NCBI GenBank assembly: GCA_963723235.1
Contig: CAVRPV010000007.1
Location: forward strand, 1-52,435
DNA: 52,435 nucleotides
Direction of reading: 5' to 3'
Source of the DNA: CAIRTM01 sp963723235
GTDB lineage: Bacteria > Desulfobacterota > WTBG01 > CAIYCZ01 > CAIRTM01
Part shown: piece by piece, positions 1-9,687 of the stretch
Layout: every line of letters begins with the position of its first letter
How positions within the stretch are numbered: position 1 is the first letter of the stretch
The notes under the pieces: generated by a model
The model's database searches: none
The model's input: the letters and a program-made list of their open reading frames with translations, nothing else
Told to the model about the DNA's origin: nothing
Position numbers and translations under genes: made by a program

Positions 1-12
1 CAGTATTTCCAT

Positions 13-41
13 TTGACATACATATATGCTTATCTTATACT
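13..41 (+). promoter_or_regulatory. sigma-70 promoter for the purN operon
   Basis: TTGACA at 13-18 and TATACT at 36-41 are separated by exactly 17 bases, in an AT-rich stretch about 65 bases before purN. This is close to the full housekeeping consensus. Confidence 0.85.
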
Positions 42-108
42 GCATAAAATTGTATTTTAGTTAATTTTAGATACTATTGGTTTAAATCTTATTGTTTTGT
101 TGCCTGCA

Positions 109-741
109 ATGAAAACTCCTGTCGCTGTTTTGATTTCAGGTTCAGGCTCGAACCTGCAGTCAATTATCGATCAAACCGAGGCGGGTTTCCTGCCAATCAG
201 GATCTGTTGCGTCATTGCCAATAAGCCCGATGCGTTCGGTCTTGAGCGCGCCCGCAAACACGGCATTCCGGCCGTGTGCATCCCGTCAAAGGGCAAAACG
301 CGCGAGGAGCACGAGCACGAAATCGTTGCCGAGCTTGATGCCCGCGGCGTTGAGCTGGTCGTGCTGGCCGGATACATGCGCCTTTTGGGCCACGAGCTGC
401 TTGAGCGCTACAGGGGCCGGGTCATCAATATTCACCCTGCGCTGCTGCCGAGTTTTCCGGGCGCGCACGGCTATGAGGATGCCTGGGATTACGGGGTGAA
501 GGTGAGCGGATGTACCGTGCATTTTGTGGATGAAGGCTGTGACACGGGCCCGATTATTTTGCAGGCCGTTAATCCGATTCAGCCCGATGACACGCTGGAG
601 ACATTCAAACAGCGCGGGCTGGCCATCGAGCACAAGGCCCTGCCGGAAGCTATCAGGCTGTACTGCACTGGCAGGCTGCGCATTGAAGGCCGTCGGGTTA
701 TTATTGCACCTGATCCGGCTGAATCTAAGGGGGAAACCTGA
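109..741 (+). CDS. purN: phosphoribosylglycinamide formyltransferase (PurN)
   Basis: PurN transfers a formyl group from 10-formyltetrahydrofolate to glycinamide ribonucleotide, the third step of purine synthesis. About 210 residues, the usual length. Seen: the GSGSNLQSI phosphate-binding loop near residue 11, the NIHPALLPSFPGAHG block carrying the catalytic Asn/His, and the VDEGCDTGPIILQ block carrying the catalytic Asp. Start: ATG at 109 is preferred over upstream in-frame TTG codons at 97 and 100 because it leaves the normal N-terminus (KTPVAVLISGSG); no strong ribosome site is visible. It is the first gene after the promoter at 13-41 and its TGA overlaps the next ATG by one base, so it is translationally coupled to queD. 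Intact. Confidence 0.95.
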   Translation: MKTPVAVLISGSGSNLQSIIDQTEAGFLPIRICCVIANKPDAFGLERARKHGIPAVCIPSKGKTREEHEHEIVAELDARGVELVVLAGYMRLLGHELLERYRGRVINIHPALLPSFPGAHGYEDAWDYGVKVSGCTVHFVDEGCDTGPIILQAVNPIQPDDTLETFKQRGLAIEHKALPEAIRLYCTGRLRIEGRRVIIAPDPAESKGET

Positions 742-1109
742 TGTACCGGTTAAAAATCATAGATTCCTTTTCAGCAGCGCATCAGTTGCTCGGCTACGCG
801 GGCAATTGTGAGTCATTGCACGGGCATAACTGGAAGGTTGAAGTGCAGGTGCGCGGTGAACTCGTGAACAACATCGGCATTGTGATTGATTTTAAGGAGT
901 TGAAGCGTCTGACCAAGGCCGTTCTCGACCGGTTTGATCATGGCATGTTAAATCAGCACGCAGCTTTTGGCGATTGCAATCCGAGCTCCGAGCTGATTGC
1001 GCGCTATGTGTACCGGGAAATTGCAGGCGGGTTGCCTGAGGGTGTCGCCATGGACGCAGTGACCGTGTGGGAATCAGACAATGCTGCGGCAACCTACTCT
1101 GAACCGTGA
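741..1109 (+). CDS. queD: 6-carboxytetrahydropterin synthase family (QueD / PTPS)
   Basis: COG0720 enzyme acting on dihydroneopterin triphosphate, giving the queuosine precursor 6-carboxytetrahydropterin. 122 residues, normal for the family. Zinc ligands are visible as the His of SAAHQ (about residue 14) and the two His of HGHNW (about residues 28-30). The catalytic region reads CESLHGH: both the QueD cysteine and a glutamate are present, the CExxHGH form reported for proteins with dual queuosine and folate activity (PTPS-I/III); that subfamily assignment is from memory of the literature. ATG overlaps the purN stop and follows an AAGGGGG ribosome site at about 727-733. It sits inside a purine operon, which fits a pteridine/folate link. 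Intact. Confidence 0.9.
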   Translation: MYRLKIIDSFSAAHQLLGYAGNCESLHGHNWKVEVQVRGELVNNIGIVIDFKELKRLTKAVLDRFDHGMLNQHAAFGDCNPSSELIARYVYREIAGGLPEGVAMDAVTVWESDNAAATYSEP

Positions 1110-1181
1110 CCAATGCCGGTTGGGCCGCAGTCAATACTAGAAAAGTGTCCCGTTTGCGGACGATGATGGAGGTTGTAAGCT

Positions 1182-1907
1182 ATGAGAAGTCTGTTTGATA
1201 CGTTGCAAGCCATGCCATATCCGGGCAGGACTATTATTGTGGGGGCAGGGCCAACCGGGCAGCGCGGCGTGCTGTACGCGATAACCGGGCGCAGCCCTTC
1301 CAGCCAGGCCCGCCGTCTCGTTATTGATGCGCAGGAGCAGAAAATTTTTGTGCGGCCGACGGATGAAGAGACACTGAAAACCGGTAATCCCGACCTTTTG
1401 GTGTATGCCGCGATTATGTGCGGTAAGGGGAGAATCGCGGTTTCAAACGGTAAGCAGACCGGCGATGTTTTTCAGGCGCTGCACAGTGAGTCCCGCGTCT
1501 CTCTTGTTCTGCACGCAGGCCTGTCCGCTTGGGAATATGAGCCTGATGAACCAAACTGGACGCCTCGCATCAGCGGCTGCATTGCTGAAAATGCCGCCCT
1601 GAGCGTGCTCAAGCGCGCCGGGAACGGGGGCGTTATCAGAAATACCTTTGAATTTCCGTTGATAGCCGGACAGGGCCGTATGGTCGCAACCTATACCGGC
1701 GTGAATGCCAATCCGCTGCCGTCGTTTGCAGGGGAGCCCCTCGATGTGGCGCTGCCGTTCGGCAGCGCCCGCGAGGCTGCCGAGGGTCTCTATGATGCCC
1801 TGGCCCCGGCGGCGGGAGCAGATGATTTCCGGGTTGCCGCTGCAGCCGCCTTTATCGGTCCCGATGGAACAGTAAACCTGTACGTGAAAAACCGTCACGC
1901 AGAGTAA
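1182..1907 (+). CDS. purO: IMP cyclohydrolase, PurO type
   Basis: Closes the ring of FAICAR to give IMP, the last purine step. 241 residues resembling the IMP_cyclohyd family first described in archaea (PurO) and also found in some bacteria, not the usual PurH N-terminal MGS-like domain. Seen: PGRTIIVGAGPTGQRGVLYA near the start, then a single alpha/beta domain (RISGCI, FEFPLIAGQGRMVATYTG). ATG follows GGAGG at 1168-1172. The next gene has only the transformylase half of PurH, so the two together replace bifunctional PurH. Intact. Confidence 0.88.
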   Translation: MRSLFDTLQAMPYPGRTIIVGAGPTGQRGVLYAITGRSPSSQARRLVIDAQEQKIFVRPTDEETLKTGNPDLLVYAAIMCGKGRIAVSNGKQTGDVFQALHSESRVSLVLHAGLSAWEYEPDEPNWTPRISGCIAENAALSVLKRAGNGGVIRNTFEFPLIAGQGRMVATYTGVNANPLPSFAGEPLDVALPFGSAREAAEGLYDALAPAAGADDFRVAAAAAFIGPDGTVNLYVKNRHAE

Positions 1908-1921
1908 GGAGCTTGCCTGAT

Positions 1922-3077
1922 ATGCCCACAGATGTTTCTTCATTTAAAGATGTGTACAAGACCGCGATTGAAAGCAGTTTTCCCGAAGAGGCCACGTTGG
2001 TGCTGGGTGAGCAGCAGATTAAACTTAAGGCTGTTGCAACCCCGTTGCGCTACGGCACCAACCCGCATCAGCCCTTCACCGCATTTGCACCGCAGAACAG
2101 CACCGCGCTCAGTGTCGGTAACCTTGATATGCTCAAGGGCGGCAAGGCCGGATCTGTCTCTGACCAATCTACAGGACATGAGCCAGGCCCTGAACACGCT
2201 GAAATATTTTAACCGCCCTGCCTGCGTTGTGATGAAGCATGTTAACCCTTGCGGTTTTAAAGTGCAGACCGGTGATGAATCCCTTGAACAGATTTACCGT
2301 ATTGCCCGCGATTGTGATGCGCGCAGCGCTTTTGGAGGTATTGTCGGCTTCAATACGGAGGTTGACGGTGCAACCGCCGAGGCAATCATGGAGACCTTTA
2401 TCGAGGGCGTGATTGCACCCGCGTTTTCAGCCGATGCGCTCGAGGTTTTGAGGCGTAATGAGGGAACAAAGAAGCGCAACAATGCCATTCGTGTCGGCAG
2501 GGTCGATAACCTCGACACGATACCGAAATTCATCGGAGACGACATCAGCGGGCTGTACAATATTCGCAACCTGGTTGACGGCACCCTGACATTTGAGATT
2601 CCCTATCTGACGCGCATCAGAGGCGCTGCGGATCTGATCGTCGACCCGATGATTCCCAACAGCGATCCTGAAAAAAACAACGGGAAGGATTATGTCGTCG
2701 GTCGCCTGCCCATTGCTCAGGAGATCGAGGACTGTCTGACCGCCTGGTACATTAACATCAACGTGCGCTCAAACGGTATCGTGTTTGTCAAGGACGGGGC
2801 TGCAATCGCGGTGGGCACCGGAGAGCAGGAGCGCATCGGGGCCGTTGAGCAGGCCATTGACAAGGCAGTCAAGAAAGGCCATGACCTGAAGGGTTCAGTC
2901 ATGTCCTCAGATGCTTTTTTCCCGCAGCGCGACTGCATTGACACCGTTGCAGCCCTTGGAGTACGCGCGGTAATCTGGCCGGCCGGATCTCTGAATGATG
3001 CCGCTGTTATTGAGGCCGCTGCTGATCACGATATCGCCCTGCTGGCGACGCTGGAGCGTTGCTTTCTGCACATTTAG
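1922..3077 (+). CDS. purH: AICAR transformylase (PurH without cyclohydrolase domain), one frameshift
   Basis: Formylates AICAR with 10-formyltetrahydrofolate to FAICAR, the substrate of the PurO-type enzyme just upstream. About 385 residues, the length of the transformylase domain alone. Seen: LRYGTNPHQP near residue 40, the conserved VMKHVNPCGFKV, SAFGGIVGFN, and SDAFFPQRDCID with a C-terminal ERCFLHI. Start ATG 1922 follows AAGGAGC at about 1906-1912. One frame break at about 2153-2158: the expected GGKAG-LSLTNLQ is restored by removing one base from GGATCTG. Both sides are otherwise intact, so an inserted base in the sequence is the simplest explanation. Last gene of the operon; a palindromic repeat begins right after its stop. 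Confidence 0.88.
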
Positions 3078-3177
3078 CAGGCTGCCCCAAAACGCCCGTC
3101 TGCTTCGTTGCGCTTAGCATTCGTCACTGCGGCGTACGACAAAGTACGCCTGTATACGGTCCGCATGTTCAAGCCTG
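3078..3177. repeat. palindromic intergenic repeat, copy 1 (partly degenerate)
   Basis: Begins at the base after the purH stop with CAGGCTG and contains ATTCGTCACTGCGG plus a 7-bp hairpin GGCGTAC (3131-3137) / GTACGCC (3144-3150). The right end (GCATGTTCAAGCCTG) is a shortened, degenerate version of the end seen in the copies at 14008 and 36581. Confidence 0.7.
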
Positions 3178-3364
3178 ACAAGATTGAAGTGCCGACTGTT
3201 GAGAAACTGACACAGAGTGAGTGCGTATGCTTGCGCGGGACTGATGCATAGATGCGCTTCGGTTCCCGGCCCGTATTGCCCCGGTTGACCTCAGGCCATA
3301 GTGTTGATGGCTGCGGGCTGGTGTGCACAATGCACGCATGATCACTGAAGAGAGGAGTCGTTAC

Positions 3365-4258
3365 GTGAAAATTAACAAAGGAGTATTCTTTGCTGTTATG
3401 GCCTCCCTTGCCCTGAGCGGCGGGGCCGGCGCTGCCGACGAGTACCAGCACCCGGAAACCAAAAAACTCGTGGCTTTTGTCCGGGATGCGGCCGATCTGG
3501 TTGCAAAAAAAGGTGAAACCAGTTTTGCGCTTTTTAAGAAGCCCTCAAGCCACTGGTTTGATGGCGACCGCTATGTCTTTGTGCTTGATATGGCCGGTAA
3601 CCGGTACGTGTATCCGCCTGATCCTGAAAATGAACGCGTTAACATTTTTGATCTCAAAGATCTCAACGGCAGGCCGTTCGGGAAGGTTTTTCTACGACCG
3701 GTCGCGCCGCCTCAGACCGAAGGCTGGGCGCATTATTTGTGGAGCAGGCCCAATGACGCGCATCCCACATGGAAAACCACCTTTTTAGTGCGCACCCGTG
3801 CGCCGTCGGGCACGGAATATATCGTCGGCAGCGGAGATTATACCATGCGCATGGAAAAGGCTTTTATCGTTGCTATGGTTGACGATGCCGCGGCCATGCT
3901 GCAAAAGCAGGGGCGGCAGGGTTACGGCCTGCTGCGTGACAGGTACGGTGACTATTATTTCAATGAGACCTACGTTTTTGTCACATCTTTTGAAGGCCGC
4001 GAAGTCGTAAATCCAGCGTTTCCCATGCTTGAGGGCCGTTCCGTGATCAATGCGGTTGATGCAAAGGGCAAGGCTTTTGTGCGCGCGTATATTAACGCAT
4101 TGCACGATCAGGACAGCGCCTGGGTTACCTACCAATGGCCCAAGCCGGGCGAAACCATTCCCGCTCAAAAGGAGGTCTACGTGAAAAAAGTTGTTATTGA
4201 CGGGGAACCTTTTGTTGTCGGCTCAGGTGTATACACAGACTGGCTGAAAAGCCGCTAA
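3365..4258 (+). CDS. periplasmic tandem Cache-domain protein
   Basis: About 297 residues. N-terminal signal peptide (VFFAVMASLALSGGAGAADE, cleavage near residue 24), then two Cache-type sensory repeats: each has a helix, a DG-or-DRYGDYY strand pair (VFVLDMAGNRYVYPP; YFNETYVFVTSFEGREVVNPAFP), a LEGR/LNGR turn followed by D..GK.F, and a strand ending YIVGSGDY or FVVGSGVYTDW. Such proteins bind small ligands and normally belong to chemoreceptors or kinases; here there is no membrane anchor or signalling domain, so it is a free binding protein. GTG start at 3365 is chosen because GAGAGGAG lies at 3350-3357 and the signal peptide begins there. Ligand unknown. Intact. Confidence 0.75.
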   Translation: MKINKGVFFAVMASLALSGGAGAADEYQHPETKKLVAFVRDAADLVAKKGETSFALFKKPSSHWFDGDRYVFVLDMAGNRYVYPPDPENERVNIFDLKDLNGRPFGKVFLRPVAPPQTEGWAHYLWSRPNDAHPTWKTTFLVRTRAPSGTEYIVGSGDYTMRMEKAFIVAMVDDAAAMLQKQGRQGYGLLRDRYGDYYFNETYVFVTSFEGREVVNPAFPMLEGRSVINAVDAKGKAFVRAYINALHDQDSAWVTYQWPKPGETIPAQKEVYVKKVVIDGEPFVVGSGVYTDWLKSR

Positions 4259-4259
4259 C

Positions 4260-4297
4260 ACTGATCCGCGTTCGCGCTGAACAGCGTTGTGATCAGT
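4260..4297 (+). terminator. inverted repeat after the Cache gene
   Basis: ACTGATC (4260-4266) pairs with GATCAGT (4291-4297), enclosing a nested CGCT/AGCG stem. It starts two bases after the Cache stop. No long T run follows, so termination is uncertain. Confidence 0.4.
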
Positions 4298-4379
4298 CTG
4301 CGGGTTGTTGAAAATTACTGTCTATGATAGACTGTCGGCCATGACCAGTGCTGCCAGGGATAAAAAAAATTTGGTGAGT

Positions 4380-5737
4380 ATGCTGTATCGGTCAATGGCC
4401 GTACTGCGTAAAAAGTCCTGCCCTCTGGCGTGTTTCGCCTTTCTGTCTTTTATTGTTTCCGGTTTCTGCATGGCCCCCTTTGAAGCTGCAGCCGCTTCGA
4501 GTACCGTGCGCGCGGTTTCTTTTGCCGTTGACGGATCGTTTGAAAAAGTCACCATTGAGCTCAGCCGACCGGCAGCATATAAAGCCAATTTTCTTGACCA
4601 TAATCCGCAGGCAAACATACCCTATCGTCTCTATTTTGATCTTACAAACACCACGTTTGAGCGGGGCGTTAACCGGCACCTGAGCGTGCAGGGTGATTGT
4701 GTGCGTGTTGTGCGCTCAGCCCTGAATGATCTGCATACCGTGCGTGTTGTGCTGGAGGTGAACCATAAAGTCTCTGGAGACGATTACACGGTCATTCAGC
4801 GCGATAATCCTCCTGGCTGGAAATCATTTTAGATTCGAAAAAAATAATCGCCCGCGCGCAGAAACCCGCAGAGCCGGTTTCGCGCGATCCTGCTGTGAAC
4901 ATGCCTTCGCAATCAGTCGCGCCGGTTCCCGAACCGCCGCCTTTGAAGAGTGCCGCAGTACCTGCTGTGCAACAGCCTGTGCAGGCCTTAGCGCAGGAAA
5001 AGCAGTCTGAGCAGAAGGGGCCGCGGACCTATTTGATTGCCGTGGATGCGGGGCATGGCGGCCGTGACCCGGGCGCAATCGGCCATCGCGGTCTGCAGGA
5101 GAAGCAGGTCAGTTTAGAGATTGCGCAGGCGCTGCAAACGGCCCTCAATAAGCGCTCCGGTTACAAGGCTTTTATGACACGCAGCGGAGATACGTTTATG
5201 TCGTTTGAGGATCGTGCCCTTGCAGCCGCTGAAAAAAAGGCTGACCTGTTGATATCAATTCATGGCAACTCGCATGCTGATGCCCGGGTGGAGGGAATTG
5301 AGACCTATTATCTCAATTTTTCATCGGATGATGACGCGCGCAAAGTTGCCGCCCGTGAAAATTTTACCACGCCGGAGAAGGTCGGTGATCTTGAGATGAT
5401 CCTGTTCGACCTGATGCAAAGCGAGAAAACCAACGTTTCAAGCCTGCTGGCAGGATATGTTCAGAGTGGAATTAAGGCTGTTTTGACCGCAAGTCGGTAT
5501 AAGGATTTTCGCAACCTGGGGGTCAAACATGCGCCTATGCGTGTTTTGGTTGAAGCTGAGATGCCCGGTATTCTGATTGAGGCCGGTTTTATCAGCAACC
5601 CTAAAGAATCCGCGCGGCTTAAGAACGCTGCCTATCAGCAGGTGCTTGCCGGGGCGATAGCCGACGGCATCCACGATTTTTTCACCAGCAGTAAAACCGC
5701 GGCCTACCGTAAGCCTAGCGTGTCTGAACTCAACTGA
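4380..5737 (+). CDS. N-acetylmuramoyl-L-alanine amidase with AMIN domain (AmiC-like), one frameshift
   Basis: Zinc amidase that cleaves the stem peptide from murein, exported to the periplasm. Order: signal sequence (SCPLACFAFLSFIVSG), AMIN domain (VRAVSFAVDGSFEKVTIELS to DDYTVIQRDNPP), a low-complexity Pro/Gln/Ala linker, then Amidase_3. Catalytic elements are all present: DAGHGGRDPGA (first His), GLQEKQV (Glu), LLISIHGNSHAD (second His) and PGILIEAGFISNP (Glu). A frame break at about 4815-4825 separates AMIN from the linker; adding one base restores NPP-EIILDSKK. Start is uncertain: ATG 4380 (GGTGAG just before) or 4395; earlier in-frame starts exist. Probably a cell-division or murein-remodelling amidase. 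Confidence 0.85.
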
Positions 5738-6093
5738 ACCTCTGCCCCCCTTCCGTCTGCATGTTTCCACCGGCGTGACTTGCCCCGGCCGAGGAGAGGT
5801 TTCGGGATTACCGGATTTGCCGGACACGCTTTTCGGGTGAGGCAGATATACCGCCTGTTTTTTGAAACACAACGTTCAGGCATACATCCCCGCTTATTCC
5901 CATGAACCTTCATATGGCCCGGCATCACACAATAGTTTTTCCTGCTCGTAGACCGAATTTTTTCGTGAGGGGTAGTGTCCATATTGTGTTGCAGCTTTAT
6001 ATTATATTGACATGCAACCGTGCATAGCCTATGCTTTTTACAAGTACAGAACGTTTTTATCAGACTAAGGTTGTCCCCGGAAATGTCTCCCGC
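5738..6093. other. intergenic region between amidase and exporter
   Basis: About 350 bases without a convincing coding frame. The only clear element is the promoter at 6007-6035 for the exporter. The left part is pyrimidine-rich (CCCCCCTTCC) with no recognisable terminator. Confidence 0.5.
6007..6035 (+). promoter_or_regulatory. sigma-70 promoter for the exporter genes
   Basis: TTGACA at 6007-6012 and TATGCT at 6030-6035 with a 17-base spacer, about 60 bases before the first candidate start of the MacA-like gene. Confidence 0.75.
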
Positions 6094-7433
6094 ATGAACA
6101 CTCCCAAGAAGGTCATGACCATGAATTGCCGCGTAACAAATACAGCTATCTGGCGCTGGGAGCGTTCTGCATTGTTATTCTTGTGCTGTTGTGCAGAAAT
6201 GCTCCACAAAGCCCGCCGCACATTTTACCACCGCAAAAGGTAACGCGGGGCGACCTCACGGCGGCCATCAGCGCCACCGGCACGGTCGAGCCCGAGGATG
6301 TGATCGACGTGGGGGCTCAGGTGGCGGGCCGCATTGTCTTTTTCGGCAAAGATAAAAACGGCAAAGAAATTGATTACGGCTCCGAGGTTGAGGCGGGCAC
6401 CGTGCTTGCCCAGATCGACGATGCCCTGTACTGCCGCCGATGCCGAGCAGGCGCGCGCAGCGCCATGCCGCGCAGAGGCCGATCTTGAGCAGCTGAAGGC
6501 AAAGCTCTATCAGGCCGAGCGCGACTGGGAGCGGGCGCAAAAGCTCGGGCCGTCGGACGCGCTGTCGCAAACCGATTATGATGCGGCCAAATCCGCTTTT
6601 GATGTGGCCAAAGCAAATGTGGCTGTGGGCCGGGCCGCGATTGGCCAGGCGCAGGCAACGCTGCGCCGGGCCGAGCAGAACCTGAGCTACTGCACGATCA
6701 AATCGCCTGTCAAAGGCGTCATTATCGACCGCCGGGTCAATATCGGCCAGACCGTGGTGTCAAGCCTGAATGCGCCCAGCCTTTTCCTGCTTGCACTGGA
6801 CCTCAAGCGCATGCAGGTCTGGGTATCGGTGAATGAGGCCGATATCGGCAGCATTCATACCGGGTCAGCCCGTGAGCTTTACCGCTGGACACCTATCCCG
6901 GGGAGGTTTTTACGCGGCGAGGTGGGCAAAATCCGGCTGAATGCGACCATGACGCAGAATGTCGTCACCTACACCATCGAGGTCATCACCGACAATTCCG
7001 ACGGCAGGCTGCTGCCCTATCTTACGGCCAATGTGCAGTTCGAACTGTCGCCGCAGCACCGATGTGCTGCTCGTGCCCAATGCCGCGCTGCGCTGGTTCC
7101 CTCAGGCCGCGCAGGTGGATCCGAATACAAGGACATCGTGGAAGGCGCACGGTCGTCACGGAAGCGCGGGCCGCCCAAAAGGCCTGCCCACGGCCGGATC
7201 GAAAAAACGCCAGGGCTATGCTCTGGACGCAGGATGGAAGCCTGTGCAAAACCGTGAAGGTTGCCATCGGTCCCAGCGACGGCACGATGACTGAGGTGCA
7301 GGGCGAGGAAGTGAGCGAGGGCCTTGAGGTCATTATGGGCGAAGCGCGGCAGGAGCGCAGGCGATACGCCGAGTCCGTTTGCGCCGCACGCCTTTGGCGG
7401 CAGCAGCGCAGAAAAAGTAGGTTCAGGAATTAA
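6094..7433 (+). CDS. macA: MacA-like membrane fusion protein, several frameshifts
   Basis: Periplasmic adaptor of a MacAB-type ABC exporter. Corrected order: one N-terminal membrane helix (YLALGAFCIVILVLLC), biotinyl-lipoyl half (VTRGDLTAAISATGTVEP, VGAQVAGRIVF), alpha-helical hairpin (AEADLEQLKAKLYQAERDWE), lipoyl return (LSYCTIKSPVKGVIIDRRV), beta-barrel (VWVSVNEADIGSIHTG) and the VLLVPNAALRW strand typical of MacA. Frame breaks at about 6115-6126, 6432, 7055, 7125-7250 and 7350. In addition, three single inserted bases at about 6866, 6883 and 6910 cancel out and garble one stretch; without them it reads QPVSFTVDTYPGEVF. Start unclear (ATG 6094 or TTG 6126). True 3' end also uncertain because of the breaks. 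Confidence 0.8.
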
Positions 7434-7514
7434 GAATTGCGGGATTGTGAAAGCCGGGATTGAACAGTCGAAGCTTTTTAATTCGTCAGTCACTTTCCGA
7501 ATTAAATGCACAGC

Positions 7515-8232
7515 ATGAATGTAATCGAGCTTCGATAATATATACAAAACCTATCACTCGGCGAGCTTGACGTGCCGGTGTTAAAGGGTATATCGCTGTC
7601 TGTCGAGCAGGGAGAGCTGGTGGCGCTCATGGGCGCCTCAGGCTCCGGCAAAAGCACGCTGATGAACATTCTGGGCTGCCTTGACCATGCCACATCCAGC
7701 GGCAGGTACCTGCTTGACGGGCAGGAGGTGTCCGATCTGTCGACCGATGGCCGGGCGCATGTGCGCAATAAAAAAATCGGCTTCGTGTTTCAGAGCTTCA
7801 ATCTGCTGGCCCGCACCAGCGCCCTTGAGAATGTGATCCTGCCGCTGACCTATACCACGAGCCCCTCACCGACCATGAAGCAAACCGCCGGGCCATGCAG
7901 CTTATCGAGCGGGTGGGCCTTGCAGGACCGGGCCCATCATGAGCCCTCGCAGCTCTCCGGCGGCCAGCAGCAGCGCGTGGCCATAGCCCGGGCCCTGGTG
8001 AACCGGCCGTCGCTACTGTTTGCCGATGAGCCCACGGGCAATCTTGACTCCCACACCAGCCAGGGAGGTGCTCGCCATGTTCGAGCAGCTCAACCGCGAG
8101 GAAGGCATCACCATCATACTGGTAACCCATGATCCCGGTGTGGCCCGGCATGCCCGCCGCACCATTCATATCAGCGACGGCGTGATCGTTGACGGCGCAG
8201 TACCGCCGGCGCAGCCGGAGGGGCAGCCATGA
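7515..8232 (+). CDS. macB: MacB-type ABC transporter ATPase subunit, several frameshifts
   Basis: ATP-binding subunit that powers the exporter. Corrected N-terminus MNVIELR-IYKTYHLGELDVPVLKG is typical of the LolD/MacB group. Seen: Walker A GASGSGKST at about 7633-7660, Q-loop FVFQSFNLL, signature LSGGQQQRVAIARAL, Walker B LLFADEPTGNLDS and switch His in ILVTHDPGVA. Frame breaks at about 7538, 7853, 7940 and 8065; two of them resolve to one extra C. The stop overlaps the ATG of the permease gene (ATGA). Here ATPase and permease are separate genes, unlike E. coli MacB where they are fused. Confidence 0.85.
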
Positions 8233-9631
8233 GGCTGTTCAGAATACTGCGCACCATCCGCACGGCCCTGAAAGGCGCTGCGGCGCAATCCCATGCGCGC
8301 CGCCCTGACCGCGCTCGGGATCATCATCGGCGTTGCCGCGGTGATCATCATGATGGAGATCGGCAAGGGCTCGTCTGCGGCCATTCAGCGCACCATTGCC
8401 AACATGGGCGCCAACAACCTGCTGATTCAGCCGGGCACGGCCGCAAGCGGCGGAGTGAGCTTCGGATGCGGGCACGGACATGACCCTGACGCCCGATGAT
8501 GCCGAGGCCATGCGCCGAAGGAATGTCCGGCCGTGCGTGCGGCGGCGCCCCATGGTGCGGGCGCGCACGCAGGTCATTTACGGCAACCGCAACTGGGTGC
8601 CCTTGTTTCATTTCGGCACCACGCCCGAGTACCTCGACGTGCGCGAATGGACCGCCATGGCCGCAGGGCGAGATGTTCACCGACAGCGACATCCGCAACG
8701 CCAGCAAGGTGTGCGTGCTCGGGCAGACGCTGGTGCGCGAGCTGTTCGGCAGCGCCTCGCCCCTGGGCAAGGAGGTGCGGGTTCAGAATGTGTCGTTCAA
8801 GGTGATCGGGCGTTCTCACCAAGAAGGGCGCCAACATGATGGGCATGGACCAGGACGATATCCTGCTGGCGCCGTGGACCACGGTCAAGTACCGCGTGAC
8901 CGGCACCTCGGCGCAAACCGCCAATCAGAGCGCCAGCAGCACGCGGCCAGTCCTCCGGAGTTCCGCGGCCGTGAACTCGCTCAGCAAGCTCTATCCGGGC
9001 CAGGTGAAGCCTCTATCCCGTGCCCTCGGCGACGCAGCAGGCCAACACGCCCCTGCCGGTCCGCTTCACCAATGTCGACCAGATCCTCACGGCCGCCCGG
9101 TCCAGCGCCGAGATTCCCCTTGCCATGCGCCAGGTCACGCAGGTTCTGCGGGAGCGGCACCGCCTGCGGCCGGGAGAGCCCGATGATTTCAATATCCGGG
9201 ACATGACCGAGATGAGCAAAACCATGTCTTCTACCTCTACGCTCATGGCCAATCTGCTGCTTGCGGTGGCGCTCATATCGCTTGTTGTGGGCGGCGTCGG
9301 GATCATGAACATCATGCTCGTGTCGGTCACGGAGCGCACGCGCGAGATCGGCCTGCGCATGGCCGTGGGCGCGCGCGGGCCGCGACATCCTGCGGCAGTT
9401 TCTGATTGAGGCGGTGGTCATGTGCCTTGCCGGCGGCGCCATCGGCATCGTGATCGGGCAGGGTTGTTTCAAAACTGATAACCATCCATGCTGCGCTGGC
9501 CTACCGAAACATCAATCAGCGCGATTGTTTCCTCGGTCGTCGTGTCGGCCAGCGTGGGTATTATTTTCGGGTTTTACCCGGCCTGGAAGGCCGCACGGCT
9601 GGACCCCATCGAGGCCCTGCGCTATGAATAA
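8229..9631 (+). CDS. macB: MacB-type ABC transporter permease subunit, many frameshifts
   Basis: Membrane subunit of the exporter. Recognisable in order: N-terminal helix MRAALTALGIIIGVAAVIIM with IGKGSSAAIQ, a large periplasmic MacB domain (VIYGNRNWVP, TTPEYLDVREW, VCVLGQTLVRELFG, PLGKEVRVQN), then the C-terminal helices LISLVVGGVGIMNIMLVSVT, TREIGLRMAVGAR, DILRQFLIEAVVMCLAGG and a final GIIFGFYPAWKAARLDPIEA. The order and motifs match the family exactly, but at least eight frame breaks are needed between about 8285 and 9500. With two neighbours in the same state, sequence error is likelier than decay, though a real pseudogene cannot be excluded. Confidence 0.8.
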
Positions 9632-9687
9632 TTATGCAGGGTTTACGCAACCGTTTCATGCAGCGATTTGCAGACAGGGAACATGTG

